This document shows positions 33,085 to 40,973 of a DNA stretch of 64,000 nt, piece after piece. The translations under genes were made by a program, and so were the position numbers. Location: the NCBI RefSeq assembly GCF_014649115.1, contig NZ_BMSK01000012.1, positions 248,001 through 312,000 on the forward strand. Direction: 5' to 3'. Under the pieces are notes generated by a model. That model did no database searches, was not told the DNA's origin, and saw only the letters and a list, made by a program, of their open reading frames with translations. Numbering within the stretch: position 1 is the first letter of the stretch; every line of letters begins with the position of its first letter. The DNA comes from Streptomyces eurythermus (lineage in GTDB: Bacteria > Actinomycetota > Actinomycetes > Streptomycetales > Streptomycetaceae).

Positions 33085-34163
33085 GACGCTCTCCGGGACA
33101 CCGCCGGCGCCCCGGACACGGCGTACCGGTTGGCGGGCCGTGCCAGGCCCAGGTGCTCGCGCAGGGTGCTGCCCGGGTAGAAGGTGCGGAACAGGCCGCG
33201 GTGCTGGAGCAGCGCCACCGTGCCGTTGACCAGCCGCTCCAGATCCCGGCGCGGTTCGACGGGGACGAAGTGGAAGCCGTCGGTGACGCCCTCGGCGTGC
33301 CAGGAGGCCACCAGCTCCGCGAGGTCGACGGGGCCGCCCCGGTACAGCGGCCCGTGCACGGTGGGGCGCGGCCCGCCACCCCCATGACCCGGTTCGGCGG
33401 CATGCTCGCCGTCGCCGAGGTCCACCAGCAGGCTCACCAGCACCCGCAGTGTGTCCGGGTTCCGTCCGAAGGCCCGCGCCTGCTCCCGCAGCCGGTCCCG
33501 TACGCCCGCGGCCTGGGCGGGTGAGGCCGCCCGGACCAAGGCGACGTCGGCGTGGCGGGCGGCGACCGCGCAGGCGTGGGCGTCGGTGGCGTCGACCACG
33601 CGGACCGGGTGGCCCTGCGGCGGCCGGGGCACGGTCGAGGGCCCCCGGACCGAGAAGCCGGTGCCGGTGAAGTCGACGCGGTGCACCCGGTCCCCGTCGA
33701 GGAAGCGGCCGTCGGCCACGTCCCGGATCTCGGCGCCGTCCTCCCAGCTGTCCCACAGCCGCGCGGCCACGTCGGCGACCTCGTCCGCCTCCCGCCACAG
33801 GGCGTCGGCGGGTGCCGTGGGCCGGCGGCCGAACAGCCGGGCCTCGTCCTCGGTGACGGACACGTCGATCCGCCAGCCGGCCCGGCCCCGGCCGACCCAG
33901 TCCAGGGTGGCCACGGCGGCCTGCACCCGGAAGGGCTCGGTGTGGGTGGTGGTGACCGTCGGCACCAGTCCGATCCGCCGGGTCGCGGGCGCCACCCGGC
34001 ACAGCACACCGAGCGCGTCGGGGCCGGGCCGGGCGAAGGAGTCGTCCAGCGTCACGAAGTCCAGCCCGCCGCGCTCGGCGAGCCGCGCCAGAGCGGTGAA
34101 CGCCCCGGCGTCGAACACCCCCGGCAGGTCGAGCGCGGCCGCGAGATGCACCAGCCCCCTCAT
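33081..34163 (-). CDS. LLM-class flavin-dependent oxidoreductase
   Basis: 360 aa, a second luciferase-like monooxygenase. LDFVTLDDSFARP near residue 34, VATLDWVGRGRAGWRIDVS near 82, and RPPQGHPVRVVDATD near 180 match the NtaA/SnaA group. It contains an insert rich in Gly/His (about 255-268). ATG at 34163 has GGGGAGG upstream. The operon continues into the next monooxygenase by ATGA overlap. 34 nt downstream of the ABC ATPase. Confidence 0.9.
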   Translation of the reverse strand: MRGLVHLAAALDLPGVFDAGAFTALARLAERGGLDFVTLDDSFARPGPDALGVLCRVAPATRRIGLVPTVTTTHTEPFRVQAAVATLDWVGRGRAGWRIDVSVTEDEARLFGRRPTAPADALWREADEVADVAARLWDSWEDGAEIRDVADGRFLDGDRVHRVDFTGTGFSVRGPSTVPRPPQGHPVRVVDATDAHACAVAARHADVALVRAASPAQAAGVRDRLREQARAFGRNPDTLRVLVSLLVDLGDGEHAAEPGHGGGGPRPTVHGPLYRGGPVDLAELVASWHAEGVTDGFHFVPVEPRRDLERLVNGTVALLQHRGLFRTFYPGSTLREHLGLARPANRYAVSGAPAVSRRAS

Positions 34164-34197
34164 GCCGGCCCCCTCCCCGTCACGTGCCGTTCCACCC

Positions 34198-34959
34198 TCA
34201 CAGCACCTTCGCCAGGAACGTCCGGGTCCGCTCCTCGCGCGGCGCGCCCAGCACCTGCTCCGGGGTTCCCTGTTCCACGATCCGGCCGTCGGCCATGAAC
34301 ACCACCGTGTCGGCGACCTCGCGGGCGAAGGCGATCTCGTGGGTGACGACGATCATCGTGGTGCCCTGTGCCGCCAGGTCCCGGATGACGTCCAGCACCT
34401 CCCCCACCAGCTCGGGGTCGAGCGCGGACGTCGGCTCGTCGAACAGCAGCAGTCTCGGCTCCAGCGCGAGCGCCCGCGCGATGGCCACCCGCTGCTGCTG
34501 CCCGCCGGACAGCTGGCGTGGATAGGCGCCGGCCTTGTCCGCGAGCCCGACCCGCTCCAGCAGCCGGTGCGCGGTCTCCTCCGCCGCCTTCCGGGGCCGC
34601 TTCAGCGCGGACACCGGCGCCTCGGTGACGTTCTCCAGGACGGTGAGGTGGGGGAAGAGGTTGAAGTTCTGGAAGACGAACCCGATCCGGGTGCGCTGCC
34701 GCAGCACCTCGCGCTCGGGCAGTTCGTGCAGCTTGTTCCCGGAGCGCCGGTAGCCCATCAGCGCGCCGTCCACGCTGATCTCACCCCGGTCCACCTTCTC
34801 CAGGTGGTTGATGGTGCGCAGCAGGGTGGACTTGCCCGAGCCGGAGGGGCCGAGCACGACGGTGACCTCACCGGTGCGCACCTTCAGGTCGATGCCCTTG
34901 AGCACGTCGAGCGAGCCGAAGCTCTTGTACACCGACCGGATGTCGACCATGACGCTCAT
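34198..34959 (-). CDS. polar amino-acid ABC transporter ATP-binding protein
   Basis: 253 aa. Walker A GPSGSGKST (37-45), Q-loop FQNFNLFPHLTV, signature LSGGQQQR, Walker B LLLFDEPTSALDP, H-loop VTHE. The sequence belongs to the GlnQ/TcyN polar amino-acid and cystine importer group. The start overlaps the FAD protein stop (ATGA). Together with the permease (36734-37591) and the divergent substrate-binding lipoprotein it makes a full importer. Confidence 0.95.
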   Translation of the reverse strand: MSVMVDIRSVYKSFGSLDVLKGIDLKVRTGEVTVVLGPSGSGKSTLLRTINHLEKVDRGEISVDGALMGYRRSGNKLHELPEREVLRQRTRIGFVFQNFNLFPHLTVLENVTEAPVSALKRPRKAAEETAHRLLERVGLADKAGAYPRQLSGGQQQRVAIARALALEPRLLLFDEPTSALDPELVGEVLDVIRDLAAQGTTMIVVTHEIAFAREVADTVVFMADGRIVEQGTPEQVLGAPREERTRTFLAKVL

Positions 34960-36737
34960 CGCGCGAGTTCCTTTGCTTGTGGGGCCGCTTCGGGGGCCGC
35001 CGGTGAATTGAGGAAGAACAGCACCGCCCGGGCGGTCGCGTCGTTCTGCCGGAACGCGGGGCCGCCGGTGCGCGGCCGGGTGAACGCGCCGGGGGCGCGG
35101 ACGTCGGTGTACGGGCCGAGCGCGAACCGCCGGGGGTGCGGGCGCCCGGCGGTGTCCAGGATCCGGCCGTCGCCGGGGTCGACCCGGAGCAGTCCTTCGG
35201 GGGTCTCGGCGGCGCCGTCGGCGCGCAGCGCGCGCAGCAGGCCGTCACGGGTCCGGCCGACGGCGGGCTCGGGCAGCCGGGCCTCCACCAGGGCCCGGGC
35301 GGTGACGGCGAAGCCCGGCACGGTGGGGCTGGCGGCCCGGAACACCCCGTCCTCGGCGGTGACGGTCATGCCGGCCCCGACGAACCGGAGCAGCCCGGCC
35401 CGGGACAGCGCGAGCATCTGCCGCAGCCGGGGTCCGGGCGGCCCGGACGCCAGGTAGCTGAAGAACCCGTGCCACCAGGGCCCGATGTCGCCGAGCCGCA
35501 CCAGTTGCCCGTAGACGGAGAGCAGCCCGAGGAAGACGGCCAGGTCGGGGCTGTGGGCGGGGTCGTGACGGCGGCGCAGGTCCGCCTCGATGTAGTCCCG
35601 CAGCCCGTTCTGGAAGGCGTCGTGCGAGGCGTACCGCACGCCGTCCAACGGGTGGTCGAGCGCGGCCAGGTCGAGCCGATCGGCGGGGTCGGGCACGGCG
35701 GCGGCGACCAGTGCCCGCAGCCCGTCGGGGCCGTCGGCCGCCGCGTACTTCTCCTCGAAGTCCCGCCAGGCCATGGCCGTACGCCCGGGGTGGGCGGTGA
35801 ACAGCCGGTGGTAGTGGGCGAAGCCCAGCTCCTTCTCGACCAGCGGCCACACATCGCGCCGGAAGTCCGGGCCGCCGGGGCGGGCCAGCAGGGCGTCCAC
35901 CTCGGCGGGGCCGAGGAAGCGGGGCAGCGGCGGCCGGTCGCCGGCGAGGTCGTAGCCGATCTTGGAGTGGTACGGCACTCCGCGCCGGGAGCCGACGTAG
36001 AGCACCGGCTCCCGCCCCGAGGGCAGATACGTCTCCCCCTCGTACCGTCCGCCGCGGCCCTCGGTGAGCAGCACCATCAGGTCGACGAAGGCCAGTCCGA
36101 AGCCGCGGACGAGGACGGGTTCGCCGGGCCGCAGCGCGGACAGGTCGCTGTCGGCGGTGAAGTCGGGCGGCAGGTGCACCAGGCCGTGCTCGCGGGCGTA
36201 GGCGGCCAGCGCGGCCTGCTCGTCGTCGAGTTCGGCGTCCAGGTGGCCGAGGGCGAGGATCACCAGGTCGGCCGGGAGCGGTTCCGGGCGGCCGTCGAGC
36301 CACACCTGCTGGCGGCCGTCGCGGGGCCCGCTGATCCTGAGGGCGCGCCGGGGGTGGTGGTGGACGGTGACGTTCGGCGGCAGGGCGGCCCTGGCCCGGT
36401 CGTAGACCCAGCGCAGATAGCGGCCCTGGACCCGCCGGTCGGGGAAGACGCGGCCGTCGAGCCCGGCCCACTCGTGCAGGGTGGGGCCGGGGCGTACCGG
36501 GCCGTCCATGGCCACCGTGTCGTCGGTGAACATGGTGACGTCCTCGGCGTGCGAGTTCATCCACAGCAGCGGGGACTGTTCCTGGCGCCATATGCGTCCG
36601 CCGCCCGGCGGGTGGGGGTCGACCAGGTGGATGTCCAGGCCCTCGCCCGCGTACAGGGCGGGCGCGTTGGCGGCGAGGCGTTCGAGGACGCCGGTCCCCC
36701 GCGGCCCGGCCCCGACGATCACCAGCTGCTGCCTCAT
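34956..36737 (-). CDS. FAD/NAD(P)-binding protein (PF13454-type)
   Basis: 593 aa. The N-terminal Rossmann motif LVIVGAGPRGTGVLERL (about 5-21) starts an FAD/NAD(P)-binding domain. Further marks are PPGGGRIWRQEQSPLLWMN, VILALGHLDAE and VLVRGFGLAFVDLM. It is a flavoprotein oxidoreductase of the kind often found with amino-acid ABC transporters and flavin monooxygenases; the reaction is unknown. It sits between permease and ATPase genes with ATGA overlaps on both sides, so it is tied to uptake. Confidence 0.9.
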   Translation of the reverse strand: MRQQLVIVGAGPRGTGVLERLAANAPALYAGEGLDIHLVDPHPPGGGRIWRQEQSPLLWMNSHAEDVTMFTDDTVAMDGPVRPGPTLHEWAGLDGRVFPDRRVQGRYLRWVYDRARAALPPNVTVHHHPRRALRISGPRDGRQQVWLDGRPEPLPADLVILALGHLDAELDDEQAALAAYAREHGLVHLPPDFTADSDLSALRPGEPVLVRGFGLAFVDLMVLLTEGRGGRYEGETYLPSGREPVLYVGSRRGVPYHSKIGYDLAGDRPPLPRFLGPAEVDALLARPGGPDFRRDVWPLVEKELGFAHYHRLFTAHPGRTAMAWRDFEEKYAAADGPDGLRALVAAAVPDPADRLDLAALDHPLDGVRYASHDAFQNGLRDYIEADLRRRHDPAHSPDLAVFLGLLSVYGQLVRLGDIGPWWHGFFSYLASGPPGPRLRQMLALSRAGLLRFVGAGMTVTAEDGVFRAASPTVPGFAVTARALVEARLPEPAVGRTRDGLLRALRADGAAETPEGLLRVDPGDGRILDTAGRPHPRRFALGPYTDVRAPGAFTRPRTGGPAFRQNDATARAVLFFLNSPAAPEAAPQAKELAR

Positions 36738-37591
36738 CGGGTCCGCTCCGTGCCGCGCGCGTAGCGTTTCTCGACGTAGTACTGGCCGATGCCGAGCAGC
36801 GAGGTGACCACGGCGTACCAGAGGGTGGCGACCATCAGCAGCGGGATCACCTGGTAGGTGCGGTGGTAGACCAACTGGGCGGAGAACAGCAGGTCGTTGA
36901 CGGCGATGATGCTGACGATCGAGGTGCCCTTGAGGGTGCCGATCAGCATGTTGGCGGCGGGCGGCACGATGGAGCGCATCGCCTGCGGCAGCACGATCCG
37001 CCACCAGCGCCGGCCGGGGCTCAGGCCGAGCGCCTGGGCGGCCTCGATCTGTCCGCGGTCGACGGAGAGGATGCCGCCGCGCACGACCTCGGCGGCGTAG
37101 GCGGCCTCGTGCAGGGTGAGGCCGACGATCGCGACGGCGACCGGGCTGAGCAGGTTGACGGTCTTCACGCCGAAGACCTGCGGGTACAGCGCCCCGATGT
37201 TGAACCACAGCAGCAGCTGCACCAGGATCGGGATGGACCGGAACAGCCATACGTAGCCCCAGGCGACCGCCCGCAGCACGGGGTTGGCGGACAGCCGGAA
37301 CGCGGCGAGCAGGGTGCCGAGGGCGAAGCCGAGGGTCATCACCACGGCGGTCAGCCACAGGGTGAGCCACAGTCCGCGCAGGATGGCGTCGGAGGTGAAG
37401 TACTCGGCGACGACGTCCCATTGGAACGCCTTGTTGCTCAGGACGGAGTTGACGGCGAACCCGAGCAGCACGAGGACGGCGACGGCCGCCGCCCACTGGC
37501 CGAAGCGGCGGCGCGGGACGATCCGCGGGGCGTCGGCGGGTTCGGGTGTCTTGGCCGTGGCGGGGGTCTGGGCGAGGGTGTCGGATGACAT
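36734..37591 (-). CDS. polar amino-acid ABC transporter permease
   Basis: 285 aa. A cytoplasmic N-terminus of about 30 residues is followed by about six membrane helices and the EAA loop EAAQALGLSPGRRWWRIVLPQA (about residues 186-207). HisM/TcyL-type permease; the single subunit would form a homodimer. ATG at 37591 with GGAG upstream. A TTGACA-N19-TACTCT promoter candidate (complement 37698-37728) lies upstream. First gene of the six-gene minus-strand operon (permease, FAD protein, ATPase, two monooxygenases, DUF1684). Confidence 0.94.
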   Translation of the reverse strand: MSSDTLAQTPATAKTPEPADAPRIVPRRRFGQWAAAVAVLVLLGFAVNSVLSNKAFQWDVVAEYFTSDAILRGLWLTLWLTAVVMTLGFALGTLLAAFRLSANPVLRAVAWGYVWLFRSIPILVQLLLWFNIGALYPQVFGVKTVNLLSPVAVAIVGLTLHEAAYAAEVVRGGILSVDRGQIEAAQALGLSPGRRWWRIVLPQAMRSIVPPAANMLIGTLKGTSIVSIIAVNDLLFSAQLVYHRTYQVIPLLMVATLWYAVVTSLLGIGQYYVEKRYARGTERTR

Positions 37592-37697
37592 GCGAAGGCT
37601 CCGTGACGCGTGAATCGTCGGAACGAAGGTGATGCCTTCACACGGGCGCGCCGCGCGGCGCGATCACGGCCGAGCCCCTCAGCAGGGCCGTATGCCG

Positions 37698-37728
37698 AGA
37701 GTACGGGGCCGTTTCGGTCCGCTGTCAA
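37698..37728 (-). promoter_or_regulatory. putative promoter of the ABC/monooxygenase operon
   Basis: TTGACA (complement 37723-37728), 19-nt spacer, TACTCT (complement 37698-37703): a housekeeping-type promoter reading toward the permease gene. Spacing is slightly long. Confidence 0.45.
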
Positions 37729-37799
37729 GGTTGTCCATACTGTGAGCCGTACATCTCAAGTCAGTTGACGCGGAACCGGATGCCTGTTCCACTTGGCCC

Positions 37800-37871
37800 A
37801 TGCATCCACAGCAGTGGCTGGTCACCCGCTCCCACATCGACTTCGGTCGCGTGTGGTCCTGTTCCTGTTGA
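37800..37871 (+). CDS. 23-aa leader peptide ending Cys-Ser-Cys
   Basis: Short ORF upstream of the substrate-binding lipoprotein. The C-terminal half is RSHIDFGRVWSCSC, closely matching the (S/T)RxHIDxxRVxSAxC pattern of Streptomyces leader peptides found before sulfur-uptake genes. Two of the last three codons are Cys (TGT). A TTGACG at 37765 with a weak -10 just before the ATG suggests a leaderless transcript. A GC hairpin follows at 37889-37907. Likely a cysteine-sensing attenuation leader: ribosome stalling at Cys codons when cysteine is scarce would change downstream RNA folding. Confidence 0.8.
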   Translation: MHPQQWLVTRSHIDFGRVWSCSC

Positions 37872-37888
37872 GCTGACCCCCTGCGCGC

Positions 37889-37907
37889 GCCCGCCGGTCC
37901 GGCGGGC
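37889..37907. terminator. attenuator-like hairpin between leader peptide and lipoprotein gene
   Basis: GCCCGCC-ggtcc-GGCGGGC (37889-37895 and 37901-37907), 17 nt after the leader stop codon, followed by a pyrimidine-rich run. Position and stability fit a transcription attenuator or an anti-Shine-Dalgarno element for the downstream gene. Confidence 0.55.
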
Positions 37908-38001
37908 CTCCTCGCGTTCTCTTGCTTCCCCCGCCTTCACACGCGCCCCCCTCCCCTCGCGTTTTTCGCATACCCGTCTGCTCCCAGGAGACCGCTGACC
38001 G

Positions 38002-38949
38002 ATGCGTACGCCCATTTTTCGGTATGTCATGCCCTTTACCGCCATCACATCGGCCGCCCTGCTGCTCACCGCCTGCGGTTCGGGCTCCGGCGGCGCGGAC
38101 GGCACGGACGCCTCGGGAGTGGCGGCCAAGAACGCCGGGATACCCACCACCGACGTCGTCTCCGCCATCCGGAAGGACCCGGCCGCGGCGAGGCTGCTGC
38201 CCGCCGGCACCACGAACCTGACCGTCGCGGTCAGCGTCGGCGGCACCCCGCCCGGCACCGCCTACCTGGGCGACGGAAAGACCCTGACCGGCCAGGACGT
38301 CGACTTCACCCAGGCGGTGGCCCGGGTGCTCGGCATCAAGCTGAAGGTGGAGCAGGCGAGCTTCGACGCGATCCTGCCCGCCCTGGACAGCGGCAAGTAC
38401 GACTTCGGCGCCAGCAACTTCGGCGTCACCGACGAGCGCCGCAAGAGCGTGGACTTCGTCACCTACGTCAACGACGGGCAGGGCTTCGCCGCCCGCAAGG
38501 ACAGCGAGCTGACGAAGATCACCGACCTGAAGCAGCTGTGCGGCCTGAACGTGGCGACGGGCGCCGGCACCACCTTCGAGGCCACGCTGGAGCGGAGCAA
38601 GCACGTGTGCTCCGACGCGGGCAAGAAGGAGTACCGGGTGCAGACGTACGGCGAGCCGAGCGCGGTGTGGTCCTCGCTCCAGCAGGGCCGCAGCGATGTG
38701 GTGATGTCCACGATCAACGGCCTGCGCTACGCCGTCGCCCATCAGGGGGGCCTGAAGTTCCTCAACGAGTACCACCGCCTGGACGTCGGCTTCGCCTTCA
38801 AGAAGGGCTCGAAGCTGGCGCCGGCCTTCCAGGCGGCCGTCAACAAGCTGCTCTCCGACGGCTCCTACGAGCGGATTCTCAAGAAGTGGGGGACGACCGG
38901 CTCGGCGATCAAGGAGTCCCGTATCAGCCCGCCGGAACAGAGCAACTGA
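38002..38949 (+). CDS. amino-acid ABC transporter substrate-binding lipoprotein
   Basis: 315 aa. Signal peptide with lipobox LLTAC (Cys near 25), then a periplasmic-binding-protein type II fold of the polar amino-acid group (LTGQDVDFTQAVARVLGIK, KYDFGASNFGVTDERRKSVDFVTYV, LSDGSYERILKKWG). ATG at 38002 has CAGGAG upstream. Divergent from the permease-FAD-ATPase-monooxygenase operon and preceded by the Cys leader peptide and hairpin. Ligand is probably a sulfur-containing amino acid derivative (inference). Confidence 0.95.
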   Translation: MRTPIFRYVMPFTAITSAALLLTACGSGSGGADGTDASGVAAKNAGIPTTDVVSAIRKDPAAARLLPAGTTNLTVAVSVGGTPPGTAYLGDGKTLTGQDVDFTQAVARVLGIKLKVEQASFDAILPALDSGKYDFGASNFGVTDERRKSVDFVTYVNDGQGFAARKDSELTKITDLKQLCGLNVATGAGTTFEATLERSKHVCSDAGKKEYRVQTYGEPSAVWSSLQQGRSDVVMSTINGLRYAVAHQGGLKFLNEYHRLDVGFAFKKGSKLAPAFQAAVNKLLSDGSYERILKKWGTTGSAIKESRISPPEQSN

Positions 38950-38980
38950 ACAGCGCGATCCCACAGAGGAACTGACGGCC

Positions 38981-39012
38981 AGACGGGCCCCGGCGACCGC
39001 CGGGGCCCGTCT
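38981..39012. terminator. terminator after substrate-binding protein
   Basis: AGACGGGCCCCGGC (38981-38994), 4-nt loop, GCCGGGGCCCGTCT (38999-39012): a perfect 14-bp stem 31 nt after the lipoprotein stop. Confidence 0.85.
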
Positions 39013-39260
39013 GAGCGCCTGTCAGGATCACCCGGACGCACCTCTTCTCACCCGTCCGCCGAGAACAATCATATTTCACTCTCAGTCAGCAGCGGTATGA
39101 CTCAGGACCCTTGGGGCACAAGGACTCTCGACGGATCGGCTGTGCACCAGTACCGTCACAAACCCCCCGCGCGGCGTCTATCCACTTGGCGCGCCGTCCG
39201 CATCATGGATGACCATAGGGATGCGGAAAGCAAGAAAGACCGCTGTGAGAGGAGGCGTCC

Positions 39261-39698
39261 ATGGGATCGGTACGCAAGGCGAGTGCATGGCTCGGCCTCG
39301 TCGACGACAACGATGACGAGCGCTACTACGACGACGACTACTCCGAGGGCACCGAGTCCGGGGACGCCTGGGTCACCGACCCGCGCGTGCGGGTGGCCAC
39401 GGACACCGCCGAGGAGAAGGGCCGCCGGATCGGCACGGTGACCCCGGACAGCTTCCGGGACGCCCGCGCCATCGGCGAGCTGTTCCGGGACGGAGTCCCG
39501 GTCATCATGAACCTCACCAACATGGAGCCCGGCGACGCCAAGCGGGTCGTGGACTTCGCGGCCGGGCTCATCTTCGGGCTGCGGGGCTCGATCGACCGCG
39601 TGTCCAACCGCGTGTTCCTGCTCACCCCGGCCGACACGGAGATCATCAGCGGCGAGGCGTCCGCGCACCGCTCCGACGGCTTCTTCAACCAGAGCTGA
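39261..39698 (+). CDS. SepF-like cell division protein
   Basis: 145 aa. An N-terminal amphipathic stretch ([15 protein letters not shown]) is followed by an acidic linker and the SepF core ([22 protein letters not shown] and [33 protein letters not shown]). It ends in FFNQS. SepF anchors FtsZ to the membrane. Streptomyces carry extra SepF-like proteins away from the dcw cluster; the isolated location suggests this is one of them (SflB-type). ATG at 39261 with GAGGAGG upstream. Confidence 0.92.
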   Translation: MGSVRKASAWLGLVDDNDDERYYDDDYSEGTESGDAWVTDPRVRVATDTAEEKGRRIGTVTPDSFRDARAIGELFRDGVPVIMNLTNMEPGDAKRVVDFAAGLIFGLRGSIDRVSNRVFLLTPADTEIISGEASAHRSDGFFNQS

Positions 39699-39728
39699 GG
39701 CAGGGCCGCTCACCGGCCCCGCCCTGCC
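39699..39728. terminator. hairpin between convergent SepF-like and acyl-CoA dehydrogenase genes
   Basis: GGCAGGGC (39699-39706) and GCCCTGCC (39721-39728) form an 8-bp stem with a 14-nt loop in the 37-bp gap between the two convergent stop codons. Confidence 0.5.
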
Positions 39729-39735
39729 AGGGGGC

Positions 39736-40926
39736 TCACCGGAAGGCGTCCAGCCCGGTGAGCGCCTTGCCCAGCACCAGCTGGTGCATCTCGACGGTGC
39801 CCTCGTAGGTGAGCACCGACTCCAGATTGGTCGCGTGCCGCATCACCGGGTACTCCAGGGAGATCCCGTTGGCACCGAGGATCGTCCGCGCCGTACGGCA
39901 GATCTCGATGGCCTCGCGGACGTTGTTGAGTTTCCCGAAGCTGACCTGTTCCGGACGCAGCCGCCCGGCGTCCATCCGCCGCCCCAGATGGTGGGCGAGC
40001 AGAATCCCCTTGTGCAGCTCCACGGCCATGTCGGCGAGCTTGGCCTGGGTGAGCTGGAAGCCGCCGATGGGCCGCCCGAACTGCTCCCGTGACCTCGCGT
40101 AGTCCAGGGCCGCCTCGAAACTGCTGCGCGCGGCGCCCATCGCGCCCCACACGATGCCGTAGCGGGCGTGCGAGAGACAGCTGAGCGGTCCGCGCAGCCC
40201 GGTCACCTCCGGCAGCACGGCGCTGCCGGGCAGCCGTACGCCGTCCAGGACCAGTTCGCTGGTGACGGAGGCGCGCAGGGACCACTTGTGCTTGATCTCC
40301 GGCGCCGAGAAGCCGGGGCTGTCGGTGGGCACGACGAAGCCGCGGATGCCCTCCTCGGTCTGCGCCCAGACCACGGCCACCCCGGCGACCGAGCCGTTGG
40401 TGATCCACATCTTGCGGCCGCTGAGGACCCAGTCGTCGCCGTCGCGCTTGGCGTGGGTGCGCATCGAGGCGGGGTCGGAGCCGTGGTCGGGCTCGGTCAG
40501 CCCGAAGCAGCCGATCACCTCGCCGGCCGCCATGCGCGGCAGCCACTGCCGCTTCTGCTCCTCGCTGCCGAACCGGTGGATGGCGTACATCGCCAGGGAG
40601 CCCTGCACGGAGACCAGCGACCGGATGCCCGAGTCGGCCGCCTCCAGCTCCAGGCAGGCCAGGCCGTACTGCACGGCGCTGGCCCCCGCGCAGCCGTACC
40701 CGGTGAGCGACATGCCGAGGGCGCCGAGCGCGCCCAGTTCGCGGGCGAGGTCCCGGATGCCGGGCAGCTCGCCCTTCTCGTACCAGTCGGCGACGTACGG
40801 CAGGACGCGGTCGGCCGCCCAGTCGCGGACCGTGTCCCGGATCGCCAGGTCCTCCGGTTCCAGCAGATCGTCGATGCCGAGCGGGTCGGCGGCATCGAAC
40901 GGGGGCAGCTTCGCGGACGCGGACAT
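39736..40926 (-). CDS. acyl-CoA dehydrogenase, glutaryl-CoA dehydrogenase-like
   Basis: 396-aa FAD flavoprotein. Marks: CFGLTEPDHGSDPASM, the FAD-site WITNGSVAGVAVVWA, REQFGRPIGGFQLTQAKLADM, and the catalytic Glu in TYEGTVEMHQL near residue 375. The TEPDHGSDP and catalytic-Glu context resemble glutaryl-CoA dehydrogenase, which oxidises and decarboxylates glutaryl-CoA in lysine/tryptophan breakdown; short-chain acyl-CoA remains possible. ATG at 40926 has GGAGGG upstream. A perfect operator palindrome (40957-40973) lies 30 nt upstream. Confidence 0.93.
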   Translation of the reverse strand: MSASAKLPPFDAADPLGIDDLLEPEDLAIRDTVRDWAADRVLPYVADWYEKGELPGIRDLARELGALGALGMSLTGYGCAGASAVQYGLACLELEAADSGIRSLVSVQGSLAMYAIHRFGSEEQKRQWLPRMAAGEVIGCFGLTEPDHGSDPASMRTHAKRDGDDWVLSGRKMWITNGSVAGVAVVWAQTEEGIRGFVVPTDSPGFSAPEIKHKWSLRASVTSELVLDGVRLPGSAVLPEVTGLRGPLSCLSHARYGIVWGAMGAARSSFEAALDYARSREQFGRPIGGFQLTQAKLADMAVELHKGILLAHHLGRRMDAGRLRPEQVSFGKLNNVREAIEICRTARTILGANGISLEYPVMRHATNLESVLTYEGTVEMHQLVLGKALTGLDAFR

Positions 40927-40956
40927 GGGGCACCCTCCGGGACGGAAACGCGACAA

Positions 40957-40973
40957 AACTAGCAGCGCTAGTT
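40957..40973. promoter_or_regulatory. perfect operator palindrome upstream of acyl-CoA dehydrogenase
   Basis: AACTAGC-AGC-GCTAGTT, 7-bp perfect arms, 30 nt upstream of the start codon. Same half-sites and spacing as 1840-1856, so probably the same repressor acts at both genes. Confidence 0.7.

Noticed and set aside
37765-37998. 77-aa plus-strand frame before the binding lipoprotein
   Set aside because: It overlaps the 23-aa Cys leader in another frame, has random composition and no ribosome site; the leader matches a known type.
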